A DNA stretch of 64,000 bases from JAPOUP01 sp965221405 (GTDB lineage Bacteria; Pseudomonadota; Alphaproteobacteria; Rhodobacterales; Rhodobacteraceae): positions 2,046,001 to 2,110,000 of the forward strand of contig CBDCSE010000002.1 of NCBI GenBank assembly GCA_965221405.1, read 5' to 3'. Below, piece by piece: positions 26,515 through 36,693 of the stretch. A program made the position numbers and the translations under genes. A model generated the notes under the pieces. That model was not told where the DNA came from. It ran no database searches and saw nothing but the letters and a program-made list of their open reading frames with translations. How positions within the stretch are numbered: the first letter of the stretch is position 1; the number at the start of each line of letters is the position of its first letter.

Positions 26515-27780
26515 TACCATTTCCCGAAAGTTTTGACTCATCAACATATAGTCTCATAGCCGTATATACACGATATATTCCGTTCCGTCGCGGATGGCGC
26601 GTGCGGCCAGCCGTCAATGTCGCTATGTTGTGGTTTCCGCAAACCAACACCGACAGGAGACAGGACATGCCCGCACCCCTGACGATCACCGACACCGGCC
26701 GCACGGCCGAAGACCTGCGCCAGTTCGCCGGCAGGTGCAAGGACCATCGCCAGCGCCGGCGCGCCCGCGCCATCGCGCTCAGGCTCGAGGGGATGCCGCC
26801 CGGAGAGGTCGCGGCGCGGCTGCGCACGACGGTCCAGTCCGTGAGGGACTGGACGGTCCGCTATAACCTGGCCGGTCTCGGGGGGCTGGCGGACAGCCCG
26901 AGGACGGGACGGCCCGGGCGCCTGGACAGGGACCAGCGAGCCCTTCTCGCGGAGCGGGTCGAGGCCGGCCCCGGTCCCGGGGACGGCGGTCTCGTGCGCT
27001 GGCGTCTGAAGGACCTCGCCGCCTGGGCGATGGCCCGGTTCGGCGTTTCCGTCAGCGTATCCGCGATGTGGCGGACGGTGCGCGGCCTCGGCTTCAGCCA
27101 CCAGACCGTCCGTCCGCTCCATCCCAGGGCCGATCCGGGGCGGCAGAGAGAGTTCCGCAACGATTTCAGCGGGCTGGCGCTGGGCGCGGCGGGCGAAGGC
27201 GCCGCGCCCGAGCGGATCGAGGTCTGGTTCCAGGACGGGCCGGGGCGGGCCAGAAGGGCACGAACACGCGCATATGGGCGCGCCGGGGCGTCCGGCCCCG
27301 CGCGGTGCGCGACCACCGCTACGGATACAGATACCTGTTCGCCGCCAGCCGCGCCGGGGATCCCTGCGCCGTCGGGCATGTCTGTGGCAGGGCGAACACC
27401 GACGAGATGAACGTCCACCTGGAGACGGTCTCGGCGAAGGTGAAGCCCGGCAACCACGCGGTGGTCGTGCTCGACGGAGCCGGCTGGCACCGGTCCAGGG
27501 CGCTCGTCGTTCCCGGCAACGTGTCCCTGCTGCACCTGCCGCCGTATTCGCCGGAACTGAACCCGGTCGAGCAGGTCTTCGACTACCTGCGCTCGAACTT
27601 CCTCTCCAACCGATTCTTCCCGACGGTCGCGGACGTTCAGGCCTCGATGCTCGACGCCTGGAACGCGTTCGAGGCCGACCTGGAACGCATCGCGTCGATC
27701 ACCAAACGGTCATGGGCCCGTGTTTGCTGAAGCAACCGGTCAAATGGCGCTCCATAGGTCAAAACTTTCGGAAAATGGTA
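26515..27780 (+). mobile_element. IS630-family insertion sequence with intact terminal inverted repeats
   Basis: The ends are clear: left CCATTTCCCGAAAGTTTTGAC and, read in from the right, CCATTTTCCGAAAGTTTTGAC, with one mismatch, each bordered by TA, the IS630 target dinucleotide. Inside lies one transposase in two frames. About 1.27 kb. It sits among older transposase debris (25.9-26.5 and 27.8-28.0 kb), so it is the youngest insertion here. Confidence 0.88.
26667..27730 (+). pseudogene. IS630-family transposase, frameshifted at the catalytic region
   Basis: The first part (26667-about 27240) encodes the helix-turn-helix region (RRRARAIALRLEGMPPGEVA) and the run to VWFQDG. The second part continues in the -1 frame from about 27250 (GQKGTNTRIWARRG) to 27730, with VVLDGAGWH and SPELNPVEQVF carrying the second and third catalytic acids. 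Most IS630 enzymes have Asp-Glu at the junction; here GACGGGCC looks like GACGAGGCC minus one A, so I read this as a one-base deletion. A programmed -1 frameshift is possible, as some IS families use one, but I see no slippery heptamer. Confidence 0.8.
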
Positions 27781-28352
27781 TTATGCACAAAAATGTCTGA
27801 ACTCAGGAGACCCCGGGCGGGCTGCCCGTCCACAGCCTCGCGACCCGGCTCGCTGACTTCGGCACGCGGACGCTGAAAGAGGCGACGGTTCCAGCCATGG
27901 CTTTCCGGTGCCCGCCCAGCCGACGGAGCTGCAGGCCCGGGCCTTCGACCTTCTGGAGATCGACCCCGCCAAAAGCCTGCCCTGACACGCCGGGGCCGTT
28001 ACATGCCGGGTCCTGCCCGGAATCGGGCATCGTGCTGTTTGCAAGGGACTTTGCGAGTTTTTGCCGCCCCGGCACCCTACACATTGGGGCAATTCTTCGT
28101 CCATTTAGCACTTCAATCCTCCCGGCGCCCGTTCTAGCTTCAGCTTCTTTGACATTGCCCGCCCACCCGGCGATGTCATATTCAGGAGCACGAACCGAGC
28201 CAACCGGGAAACCGAACGAAATCCCTTTCCCCATTCGTAATGGAGAGCATGACAACGATGCATACTCAATCCTGGCTTCCTGAATGGCAGCGGCCGCACG
28301 CCGCAGCTCCCCGTGGGATGGCTACGCATGGGGCACGCCCGGACAACGGAAC
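27781..28352. other. IS debris and xdh upstream region
   Basis: From 27806 to about 27985 the plus strand gives fragments (LATRLADFGTRTLKEATV; PTELQARAFDLLEIDPAK, in different frames) that look like the C-terminal end of a transposase, followed by a stop. The rest, about 28000-28352, has no gene that I can support and should contain the xdh promoter; no operator is obvious. Confidence 0.4.
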
Positions 28353-29753
28353 ATGACAGCGGATATGGGTATGGGAAATCTAGCGTTTTTGCTGAACGGC
28401 GAACCGATCGAACTGGATGGAATCCAGCCTACCTGCACGCTGCTCGACTGGCTACGAGAGAGCCGTCGGCTCTGCGGCACGAAGGAAGGCTGTAACGAGG
28501 GAGACTGTGGCGCCTGCACGGTCATGGTGACCGATAATGGAGGAACCCAGGCACTGAACGCCTGTATACTGTTTCTGCCACAGCTTCACGGAAAGGCGGT
28601 TCGAACCGTTGAGGGAATCGCTGGACCGGAGCGCCAGCTGCATCCCGTGCAGCAGGCGATGATCGAATGCCACGGGTCGCAGTGTGGTTTCTGCACGCCG
28701 GGTTTCGTGGTTTCGATGGCCGTGGCGCATCTAAACCGACAAAGTGATTTTGACGACCGGCTCGCGGGTAACCTGTGTCGCTGTACCGGCTATGCGCCCA
28801 TCATTAGGGCGGCAAAAGCGGCGGCGGCACATCCCGTTCCTGAATGGATGCATGAGAATCTGGCGATCCTGGGTGATCCGGGGCGGCCGGAGGCGGAATG
28901 CCACAGCCCGGAAACCGTGGAGGAACTTTCGTCCTGGTATATGGAAAACCCGGACGCGGTTCTGGTTGCGGGAGCAACGGACGTGGGTCTCTGGGTAACG
29001 AAAGATCTTCGGGATCTCGGATCGGTCGCGTTTCTGGGAAGGATCACGGAACTGAAATCCATCAGGACCGACGGGGATGGACTGCATGTCGGAGCCTTGG
29101 TGAGTATAGCGGAGCTTGGTGCGGCGGTCGCATCGCTGTATCCGGATTTCGCTGAGTTGATCCGAAGGTTCGGTTCGGTGCAGGTCCGCAACGCGGCCAC
29201 TGTCGGTGGCAACATCGCGAATGGGTCTCCCATAGGAGACACTCCGCCACCTCTGATCGCGCTCGGCGCGACCCTGCACCTGCGCGGGGGGAAGGAACGC
29301 CGGTCAATTCCATTGGAGGACTTTTTCCTCGATTACGGGCGGCAGGATCGGCGATCCGGGGAGTTCATCGAGGCCGTAACAATTCCCCACCAAACCGATC
29401 GGCTAAAGTGCTACAAGCTTTCCAAGCGTTTCGACCAGGATATCTCGACCGTCTGCGGGTGCATCAGTATCACCGTCCAAAACGGTTCGGTTTCCGAAGC
29501 CCGTATCGCATTCGGCGGAATGGCGGGAGTACCCAAACGGGCCGCCCATATCGAGCGGGCACTGGTCGGTCGGCCTTGGACCGCCGATACCGTTCATGCG
29601 GCGCGCGATGAGCTGCCGAAGGATTTCACGCCAATGGATGACATGCGCGGTTCCGCCGAATTTCGGCTGCAGGCCACCGGCAACCTATTGGAGCGGTATT
29701 GGCTTGAATCAACGGGTACCACCGCCACCCGCGTGCTTGAGGTCGCTCCATGA
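28353..29753 (+). CDS. xdhA: Xanthine dehydrogenase small subunit (Fe-S and FAD)
   Basis: XdhA, about 466 residues, oxidises hypoxanthine and xanthine toward urate together with XdhB. The N-terminal plant-type [2Fe-2S] domain has Cys at 41, 47, 52 and 55 (CGTKEGCNEGDCGAC); the second cluster domain has CGFCTPGF and CRCTGYAPI; the FAD domain follows from about residue 190 (LVAGATDVGLWV; GGNIANGSPIGDTPP). I start at ATG 28353; Met codons at 28365 and 28371 are equally possible, and the open frame to 28284 is unlikely. Its stop overlaps the xdhB ATG by 4 bp. Confidence 0.93.
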   Translation: MTADMGMGNLAFLLNGEPIELDGIQPTCTLLDWLRESRRLCGTKEGCNEGDCGACTVMVTDNGGTQALNACILFLPQLHGKAVRTVEGIAGPERQLHPVQQAMIECHGSQCGFCTPGFVVSMAVAHLNRQSDFDDRLAGNLCRCTGYAPIIRAAKAAAAHPVPEWMHENLAILGDPGRPEAECHSPETVEELSSWYMENPDAVLVAGATDVGLWVTKDLRDLGSVAFLGRITELKSIRTDGDGLHVGALVSIAELGAAVASLYPDFAELIRRFGSVQVRNAATVGGNIANGSPIGDTPPPLIALGATLHLRGGKERRSIPLEDFFLDYGRQDRRSGEFIEAVTIPHQTDRLKCYKLSKRFDQDISTVCGCISITVQNGSVSEARIAFGGMAGVPKRAAHIERALVGRPWTADTVHAARDELPKDFTPMDDMRGSAEFRLQATGNLLERYWLESTGTTATRVLEVAP

Positions 29754-32050
29754 GCGTTGCACTCGCCCTGCCACATGACTCCGCGCAGCTGCACGTCACT
29801 GGTTCGGCGCGCTACGTCGACGACATTCCCGTGCCGACCGGAACGCTGTCACTCGCCTTCGGACTGAGCGGATCCGCGCACGGCCGCATAAGAACGCTTG
29901 ATCTCGGTCCGGTACGTGATGCGGAGGGTGTGGTCCTGGTCCTGACCGCCGATGACTTGCCTTTCGCCAATGACGTCTCGCCATCCACGCATGATGAACC
30001 GCTTCTTGCCGTCGAGAAGGTTTGCTACGTCGGGCAGCCCGTCTTTGTTGTGGCCGCCGACACCCATCTTGCCGCCCGCCGCGCGGCCCGTGCGGCAAGG
30101 ATGGAGTTCGCGGAGCTGCCGGCGCTTCTGACCATCGACGACGCCATCGCGGCCGACAGCAGGTTCGAGGACGGTCCGCTTGTCTGGCAGAAGGGTGATG
30201 CCAGATCGGCCATCGCGTCCGCCGAACATGTCGCCGAGGGCATGCTCAATCTGGGTGGACAGGAACATTTCTATCTCGAAGGACAGGCCGCACTGGCGCT
30301 GCCGCAGGAGAATGGCGGCGTGGTCGTTCATTGCTCCAGCCAGCATCCAACGGAAATCCAGCATAAGGTCGCGGATGTGCTCGGCGTCCCGATGCATTCG
30401 GTGCGCGTGGAGGTCCGCCGGATGGGTGGTGGGTTTGGCGGCAAGGAAAGTCAGGGGAACGCGGTGGCCTGCGCCTGCGCCATTGCCGCCCGACTGACCG
30501 GCAGACCCTGCAAGATGCGCTATGATCGCGACGATGACATCATGATCACCGGAAAGCGCCACGATTTCCGTATCGTTTACCGTGCCGGATATGGAGGCGA
30601 CGGCAGGATCAGGGGAGTGGAGTTCATTCATTACAGCAGGTGTGGATGGTCCCAGGATCTCTCGCTGCCGGTCGCCGACCGCGCGATGCTCCAGTCCGAC
30701 AACGCCTATCATCTCCCGGCCGCTCGGATCGAGAGCCACCGCCTGCGTACCAACACGCAGTCAGCCACCGCCTTCCGTGGCTTCGGGGGGCCGCAGGGAA
30801 CGATCGGCATCGAACGGGTGATCGATCATATAGCCCATGACCTCGGGCACGACCCCCTGGAAGTCCGCAGGCTTAACTATTATCCGGCGCAGGGCACACC
30901 CGAGGCACCCAGGACGACCCATTACCGGATGCCGGTCGAGGATTTCGCGCTGCACGCGATGACGGAGGAACTTGAGGCCTCTTCCGGCTATCAGGAACGC
31001 CGCAGCGCGGTGGCGGGGTGGAACGCCGCCAATCCGGTCCTGAAAAAAGGCATTGCACTGACGCCGGTCAAGTTCGGGATTTCGTTCACGCTCTCGCACC
31101 TTAATCAGGCGGGAGCCCTGGTGCATGTCTATCAGGATGGCTCAATTCACATGAACCATGGCGGCACTGAAATGGGTCAGGGCCTGTTCCAGAAAGTGGC
31201 GCAGGTGGCCGCCGACCGGTTTGGCGTTCCACTTGAGACGGTCAGGGTGACACCCACGGACACGGGCAAGGTGCCAAACACTTCCGCCACCGCGGCGTCA
31301 TCCGGTTCCGACTTGAACGGAATGGCGGTGTCGCACGCCTGCGATACCATACGCGACCGAATGGCCGGGCATTTGGCGATGGAGCATCAGGCTTCCGCCG
31401 CCGATGTGCGCTTCGAAGGCGGGCGGGTCCTCATTGGAGATGCCACCTACAGCTTCGCGGATGCCGCGAGGAAGTGCCATCAGGGACGGATCAGCCTGTC
31501 GGCGACAGGATTCTACAGAACACCGAAGCTCGAGTGGAACCGTCTGAAAGGTCAGGGGCGGCCGTTCTACTACTTCGCTTACGGTGTGGCGGTGACGGAA
31601 GTCGTGCTTGATACACTGACAGGTGAAAACCGCATCCTGAGGACCGATATTCTGCACGACGCGGGAACATCTCTCAATCCGGCGATTGACATTGGCCAGG
31701 TGGAGGGCGGCTTCGTTCAGGGCGCTGGCTGGCTTACCATGGAGGAACTCGTCTGGGATGATCTTGGGCGGCTTCGTACGCACGCGCCCTCCACCTATAA
31801 GATTCCCGCCTGCTCCGACCGTCCGGATGTGTTCAATGTGTCGCTCTGGCGGCGTGGAAGGAACCGTGAGAACACGATACACCGTTCCAAGGCAGTGGGT
31901 GAGCCGCCGCTTCTGCTGGGAATATCGGCATTTCTCGCGTTGAGTGATGCCGTCGCGGCCTGCGGTAAGACCTATCCTGCGCTTGACGCGCCTGCGACAC
32001 CTGAGCGGCTGCTTTCGGCGGTTCGACGGGTACGGGACACGGAGGCATGA
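29750..32050 (+). CDS. xdhB: Xanthine dehydrogenase large subunit (molybdenum cofactor)
   Basis: XdhB, 766 residues, binds the molybdopterin cofactor and the purine. Characteristic segments are GGGFGGKESQ, TAFRGFGGPQG, the GGTEMGQGL loop and SSGSDLNG, and the catalytic Glu in AVGEPPLLLG. Overlaps both neighbours by 4 bp (ATGA), giving a tightly coupled xdhABC operon. The assembled enzyme would be a cytoplasmic (XdhA-XdhB)2 as in Rhodobacter capsulatus. Confidence 0.95.
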   Translation: MSVALALPHDSAQLHVTGSARYVDDIPVPTGTLSLAFGLSGSAHGRIRTLDLGPVRDAEGVVLVLTADDLPFANDVSPSTHDEPLLAVEKVCYVGQPVFVVAADTHLAARRAARAARMEFAELPALLTIDDAIAADSRFEDGPLVWQKGDARSAIASAEHVAEGMLNLGGQEHFYLEGQAALALPQENGGVVVHCSSQHPTEIQHKVADVLGVPMHSVRVEVRRMGGGFGGKESQGNAVACACAIAARLTGRPCKMRYDRDDDIMITGKRHDFRIVYRAGYGGDGRIRGVEFIHYSRCGWSQDLSLPVADRAMLQSDNAYHLPAARIESHRLRTNTQSATAFRGFGGPQGTIGIERVIDHIAHDLGHDPLEVRRLNYYPAQGTPEAPRTTHYRMPVEDFALHAMTEELEASSGYQERRSAVAGWNAANPVLKKGIALTPVKFGISFTLSHLNQAGALVHVYQDGSIHMNHGGTEMGQGLFQKVAQVAADRFGVPLETVRVTPTDTGKVPNTSATAASSGSDLNGMAVSHACDTIRDRMAGHLAMEHQASAADVRFEGGRVLIGDATYSFADAARKCHQGRISLSATGFYRTPKLEWNRLKGQGRPFYYFAYGVAVTEVVLDTLTGENRILRTDILHDAGTSLNPAIDIGQVEGGFVQGAGWLTMEELVWDDLGRLRTHAPSTYKIPACSDRPDVFNVSLWRRGRNRENTIHRSKAVGEPPLLLGISAFLALSDAVAACGKTYPALDAPATPERLLSAVRRVRDTEA

Positions 32051-33003
32051 TCGATTTCGAGGCCCTAGGTGAGGCGGTAAGAAGCCACGGTCGCGTCGCA
32101 CGGGTCGTCATCGCGGACACGAAGGGTTCGACGCCTCGGGAAAAGGGGGCCTCGATGCTTGTCTGGGACGAAGGTGCCCAAGGCAGCATAGGCGGAGGAC
32201 GGCTCGAATACCAAGCGATGGCACGCGCCGTTGAACTTCTAGGGAATTGTTCCGTCTCCGATGTCCGCCGCCAGCCCCTTGGGCCCGGGTTGGGCCAGTG
32301 CTGTGGTGGGTCGGTGACGCTGGTGACGGAAATCTGGGATCAGACACTCTGGCTCGAAGCGTCCACCGCCGCTGCCGGGTCGGTCAGCGGAATGTCCGCG
32401 CGACGGATCAGGGGATCGACCGAAATGCCAGGCCGCGTAACCAAACGGATCGCCGCCTTGGCTTCGGACAGCGAGATGGAACCGGCGGCTGAACTGCTTG
32501 ATGGATGGTTGCTTGAGCCGATCCGCACCCGCCGTTTGCCGGTCTTTATCTATGGCGCTGGCCACGTGGGGACCGCGCTGGCACGAATTCTGGATCCACT
32601 GCCCAATGTTCTCGTAACGGTTACCGACATACGGATACGGCGTGCCTGCGAGTTGCCGGGAGACGTGCGCCCGTTATTGTTATCGGGACGGCAGCCCGGG
32701 GAAGTGATGGCCAATACGCCACCGGACGCCGCTCATTTCATAATGACGCATGATCACGAACTGGACCTCGAGCTTTGTCACTTGGTGCTTGACAGGTCCT
32801 TCTTTTACGCTGGCCTGATCGGCTCGGAGACAAAATGGGCGCGTTTCCGCAAGCGGCTCATGTCGCTTGGCCGCTCCGAGGCGGATATCGACAGAATAGA
32901 CTGCCCGATTGGAGTTACCGGGCTCGGCAAGCATCCTCAGGCGATCGCTATCGGTACCGCTGCGCGTTTGATTAAGGATGTAAAACACCGTCCGGAAATG
33001 TAG
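32047..33003 (+). CDS. xdhC: Xanthine dehydrogenase accessory protein XdhC
   Basis: A 318-residue chaperone that binds and protects the molybdenum cofactor, promotes its sulfuration and inserts it into XdhB. The N-terminal part has TKGSTPREKGASMLV and GGGRLEYQAM, and CCGGS; the C-terminal Rossmann-like half has IYGAGHVGTAL and MTHDHELDLEL and GLIGSETKWARF. Translationally coupled to xdhB. The downstream ABC importer starts 7 bp after its stop, so uptake and oxidation genes are probably one operon. Confidence 0.94.
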   Translation: MIDFEALGEAVRSHGRVARVVIADTKGSTPREKGASMLVWDEGAQGSIGGGRLEYQAMARAVELLGNCSVSDVRRQPLGPGLGQCCGGSVTLVTEIWDQTLWLEASTAAAGSVSGMSARRIRGSTEMPGRVTKRIAALASDSEMEPAAELLDGWLLEPIRTRRLPVFIYGAGHVGTALARILDPLPNVLVTVTDIRIRRACELPGDVRPLLLSGRQPGEVMANTPPDAAHFIMTHDHELDLELCHLVLDRSFFYAGLIGSETKWARFRKRLMSLGRSEADIDRIDCPIGVTGLGKHPQAIAIGTAARLIKDVKHRPEM

Positions 33004-33010
33004 CGGCGAC

Positions 33011-34534
33011 ATGACGGATACACTTCTGACTGTCGATGGGTTGACGAAAACCTACCCCGGAGTTGTGGCGAACGACAACGTCTCGTTTTCCATCGCTCCG
33101 GGTGAAGTCCACGCGTTGCTTGGCGAGAACGGTGCCGGAAAGTCGACCCTTGTGAAGATGGTTTACGGCCTCGTCCGTCCCGATAGCGGGCGCATGCAGT
33201 TCGCCGGTTCCCCTCACGAACCGGCGTCCCCACATTCGGCGAGGGCTTCCGGAATTACGATGGTGTTCCAGCATTTCTCGCTTTTCGAGGCACTGAACGT
33301 GGCCGAGAACATTGCTCTCGGCATGGAAAATCCGCCACCGCAGCGTAAACTCGCAAAGCGGATCCGCGAAGTCGGAGAAGCTTTCGGACTGCCGCTCAGT
33401 CCCGATCGACGGGTGGGTGAACTCAGCGCTGGAGAACGCCAACGGGTTGAGATCATCCGTTGTCTTCTTCAGGATCCGAAGTTGCTGATAATGGATGAAC
33501 CGACATCGGTTCTGACTCCGCAGGAAGTTGAGATCCTTTTCGGGACATTGCGAAGGCTGCGCGCTGAAGGCACCGCGATCCTTTACATCAGCCACAAGCT
33601 GGAAGAGATAAGGAAGCTTTGTGACCGCGCCACCGTCCTGCGTGAAGGGCGGGTCATGGGTATCTGCCAGCCACGTACGGAGTCGGTGCGGTCAATGGCC
33701 GAGATGATGGTCGGGTCGACCTTGAAGACACCGTCACGCACGTCGGGAAAACCGGGCGGGACCGTTCTCAGCGTCGCCGCGCTGTCGGTATCCCCGGCGA
33801 GTCCATTCGGTACCGGTCTGAAGGATGTTGGACTCGATGTGCGTTCAGGTGAAATTCTCGGTATAGGGGGTGTGGCGGGAAACGGGCAGGATGAGCTCCT
33901 CGCCGTTCTTTCCGGCGAGGTGCGGGTGGCGCGGGGTGCCTTGCGGCTACTCGGAAATGACATCGGGCATTTCGGCCCGGTCCTGCGGCGACGGCTCGGT
34001 CTGCTTACCGCCCCCGAGGAGCGTCTGGGCCATGCGGCTGTTCCCGATATGTCACTGACTGAAAACGCCTTGCTGACCGGTGCGGTTCGCGAACAGCTGG
34101 TCGGTGGGGGATTCCTGCGATGGAGTAGGGCGCATGACTTCGCCAAGAGGATTATCCTGGCATTCGACGTGCGCACGCCCGGTCCCGCAAGTGCGGCAAG
34201 ATCGCTGTCGGGGGGCAACCTTCAGAAGTTTGTGATTGGCAGGGAGATCCTGCAGCGACCGGCCTGCCTGGTGGTGAACCAGCCGACCTGGGGAGTTGAC
34301 GCTGCGGCCGCCGCAGCAATCCGGCAAGCGCTTCTCGACCTCTCCGCGGAAGGCGCGGCCGTGATTGTCATCAGTCAGGATCTCGACGAACTGGTGGAGA
34401 TTTCCGATCGCTTCGCGGCTCTGAATGGAGGTCGGCTGTCCGATGCCCGACAGGTCAAAGGGCTGACGATGGATGAAATCGGCCTGATGATGGGCGGAGC
34501 ACATGACCTGGCTGCGAAACATGTTGCGGCATAG
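33011..34534 (+). CDS. Purine/nucleoside ABC transporter, double ATP-binding protein
   Basis: A 507-residue protein with two ABC domains, like YufO/NupA of BMP-type nucleoside importers and RbsA. The first domain is canonical (Walker A GENGAGKS, signature LSAGERQR, Walker B LLIMDEP). The second is degenerate in the usual way: the Walker A position reads GVAGNGQDEL and the signature is LSGGNLQKF. Context with xdhABC upstream and a BMP binding protein downstream points to purines or nucleosides as substrate, but this is inference. Confidence 0.9.
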   Translation: MTDTLLTVDGLTKTYPGVVANDNVSFSIAPGEVHALLGENGAGKSTLVKMVYGLVRPDSGRMQFAGSPHEPASPHSARASGITMVFQHFSLFEALNVAENIALGMENPPPQRKLAKRIREVGEAFGLPLSPDRRVGELSAGERQRVEIIRCLLQDPKLLIMDEPTSVLTPQEVEILFGTLRRLRAEGTAILYISHKLEEIRKLCDRATVLREGRVMGICQPRTESVRSMAEMMVGSTLKTPSRTSGKPGGTVLSVAALSVSPASPFGTGLKDVGLDVRSGEILGIGGVAGNGQDELLAVLSGEVRVARGALRLLGNDIGHFGPVLRRRLGLLTAPEERLGHAAVPDMSLTENALLTGAVREQLVGGGFLRWSRAHDFAKRIILAFDVRTPGPASAARSLSGGNLQKFVIGREILQRPACLVVNQPTWGVDAAAAAAIRQALLDLSAEGAAVIVISQDLDELVEISDRFAALNGGRLSDARQVKGLTMDEIGLMMGGAHDLAAKHVAA

Positions 34535-34624
34535 GTTTCCAGGTTCCAGTCAGGTAAGCCTCAAGGGGGGCTGCGGTATCCTGCAGCCATGCCCGGCGAC
34601 TGACATGAAATCCGGGAGAGAGGT

Positions 34625-35707
34625 ATGATCCGGTTGGAGCGGCGCCCGCAGGCAAGTCGTTTGTGGGCAGCCGCCACACCTTTGGTTGCGGTGGTGCTGA
34701 CAATGGTGGCCGGTTGCGCTCTGTTCGGATTTCTGGGCAAGGATCCATTCATTTCCATTCGTACGATTTTCTGGGATCCATTATTCGGTGAGTTCGCATG
34801 GTACTATCGCGGTCAGCTCCTGGTAAAGGCGGGCCCGCTGATCCTTATCGCCATCGGGCTTTCGCTGGGGTTTCGCGCGGGTATCTGGAATATCGGTGCC
34901 GAGGGACAGTATATCCTTGGCGCGATCTGTGGCGCTGCCGTCGGGCTAGCGTTCTATCCAGCTGAGTTATGGTTCATTTTTCCGCTCATGATAATCGCGG
35001 GCGCCATTGGCGGGTTTGCGTGGGCAATGATTCCAGCGGTTCTGAGGGTATGGTTCAATACCAATGAAATTCTGGTCTCACTCCTGCTGGTCTATGTGGC
35101 TGAGCAGTTGCTTGCATCCGTATCTCTCGGCCTCCTACGGAATCCGGACGGTGCCGGTTTCCCCGGCAGCAGAAATCTCAGGCAGTATGAAGCGGCCTCG
35201 AATGCGGAGATCATCGCGGGTACGGGAATTCATTGGGGCGTGGTTACGGCGTTACTGGCAGTGATTATCGCCTACGTTCTGTTGAGCCGGCATATGCTCG
35301 GCTATCAAATCCGCCTTGCCGGCGCGAGTCCGCGCGCCGCGCGATTTGCCGGAGTCCGTCCGAACCTGCTGATCGTTTTCTGTCTTGGCGCAGGTGGTGC
35401 GCTGGCGGGGCTGGCGGGATTGTTTGAGGTCAGTGGACCCTCAGGCCAGATCAGTATCGACTTCAATTCAGGCTACGGTTTCACTGCCATAATCGTGGCT
35501 TTCCTGGGACGTCTGCATCCGATTGGCATCCTGATGGCGGGTCTGCTTCTGGCGCTGACGTTCATTGGTGGCGAGGCGGCACAGGCCAACCTCGGGTTGC
35601 CTGCATCGGCTATCCAGGCATTTCAGGGGATGCTCCTGTTTTTCCTTCTGGCAGTGGACGTTCTGGCCAGCTACCGAATCCGACTTGGTTCACCGGAGGC
35701 AGCGTAA
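34625..35707 (+). CDS. Purine/nucleoside ABC transporter, permease
   Basis: A 360-residue membrane protein of the branched-chain/BMP-type permease family (YufP/NupB-like). The N-terminal helix LVAVVLTMVAGCALFGFLG is followed by GFRAGIWNIGAEGQYILGAI, a highly typical segment, and later GASPRAARFAGVRPN and AAIIVAFLGRLHPIGIL-type helices. GAGAGAGGT lies just before the ATG. It is separated by 90 bp from the ATPase gene and overlaps the next permease by one base. Confidence 0.92.
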   Translation: MIRLERRPQASRLWAAATPLVAVVLTMVAGCALFGFLGKDPFISIRTIFWDPLFGEFAWYYRGQLLVKAGPLILIAIGLSLGFRAGIWNIGAEGQYILGAICGAAVGLAFYPAELWFIFPLMIIAGAIGGFAWAMIPAVLRVWFNTNEILVSLLLVYVAEQLLASVSLGLLRNPDGAGFPGSRNLRQYEAASNAEIIAGTGIHWGVVTALLAVIIAYVLLSRHMLGYQIRLAGASPRAARFAGVRPNLLIVFCLGAGGALAGLAGLFEVSGPSGQISIDFNSGYGFTAIIVAFLGRLHPIGILMAGLLLALTFIGGEAAQANLGLPASAIQAFQGMLLFFLLAVDVLASYRIRLGSPEAA

Positions 35708-36639
35708 TGGATCTTTCGGTCATAAATCCGGCGGTTCTGGCTGCCTCTCTCATGGTTGCCGCAACGCCGATCCTACTGGCGGCGGTCGGTGAGCTGGTGG
35801 TCGAGAAGTCAGGGGTTCTCAACCTGGGTGTCGAGGGCATGATGATCATCGGCGCGGTCTCAGGCTATGCGGTCTCGGTGAATACCGGTTCCGCTTTTCT
35901 CGGTTTCGTCGGCGCCGTTGCCGGAGGAGCCATGCTGGCTCTTGTATTCGGCGTGCTCACGCAGGTCCTTCTTTCGAATCAGGTGGCGACCGGTCTTGCG
36001 CTGACACTTTTTGGTTTGGGTCTATCGGCGCTGATAGGCGAGAGTTACCTGATGGTCCGCCCACCCCAGGTTGGCGATCTCCGCCTTGGTCCTCTGGCTG
36101 ACATACCCGGGCTGGGAAAGATGCTCTTCCGTCATGACGTCATCGTCTATCTGTCGCTCGCGCTGGTCGTTGGCGTCTGGACGTTCCTGCGCTACAGCCG
36201 CTGGGGCCTCATCCTGCGGGCCGTTGGAGAAAGCCATGACGCCGCGCATGCGTTGGGCTACAAGGTGATACGGGTTCGTTTGGCGGCCATAGCGTTCGGC
36301 GGCGCATGTGCGGGACTGGGAGGTGCCTATCTGAGTCTTATCCGTGTCCCGCAATGGACCGAGGGCATGACGGCCGGAGCGGGCTGGATCGCGCTCGCCA
36401 TCGTGGTGTTCTCCTCGTGGAAACCGGTCTGGACTCTTGTCGGAGCATATCTATTCGGCGGTGTAACCGTGCTTCAGCTCAATTTGCAGGCGGCGGGTGT
36501 GGAAGTGCCGGTGGAGTACTTGTCGATGTCGCCATATCTGATAACGATTCTCGTACTTATCATCATGTCCACAGGTCGGGGCCGGTCAGCTCTCAACGCG
36601 CCCGCGGATCTTGGGCGTCCATTCCATGCCCCTGCGTAG
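35707..36639 (+). CDS. Purine/nucleoside ABC transporter, permease
   Basis: Second permease, 310 residues (YufQ/NupC-like). Landmarks are TPILLAAVGELVVEKSGVLN, LGVEGMMIIGAV, the cytoplasmic RAVGESHDAAHALGYKV, and GGACAGLGGAYLSL. The TAATG overlap (35705-35709) couples it to the preceding permease. Together they make the membrane channel. Confidence 0.92.
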   Translation: MDLSVINPAVLAASLMVAATPILLAAVGELVVEKSGVLNLGVEGMMIIGAVSGYAVSVNTGSAFLGFVGAVAGGAMLALVFGVLTQVLLSNQVATGLALTLFGLGLSALIGESYLMVRPPQVGDLRLGPLADIPGLGKMLFRHDVIVYLSLALVVGVWTFLRYSRWGLILRAVGESHDAAHALGYKVIRVRLAAIAFGGACAGLGGAYLSLIRVPQWTEGMTAGAGWIALAIVVFSSWKPVWTLVGAYLFGGVTVLQLNLQAAGVEVPVEYLSMSPYLITILVLIIMSTGRGRSALNAPADLGRPFHAPA

Positions 36640-36693
36640 GGGTTACAGCCGAAACAGCAGGTGGAGACCTGCCTCGCAGAAAAGGTAATCCAA

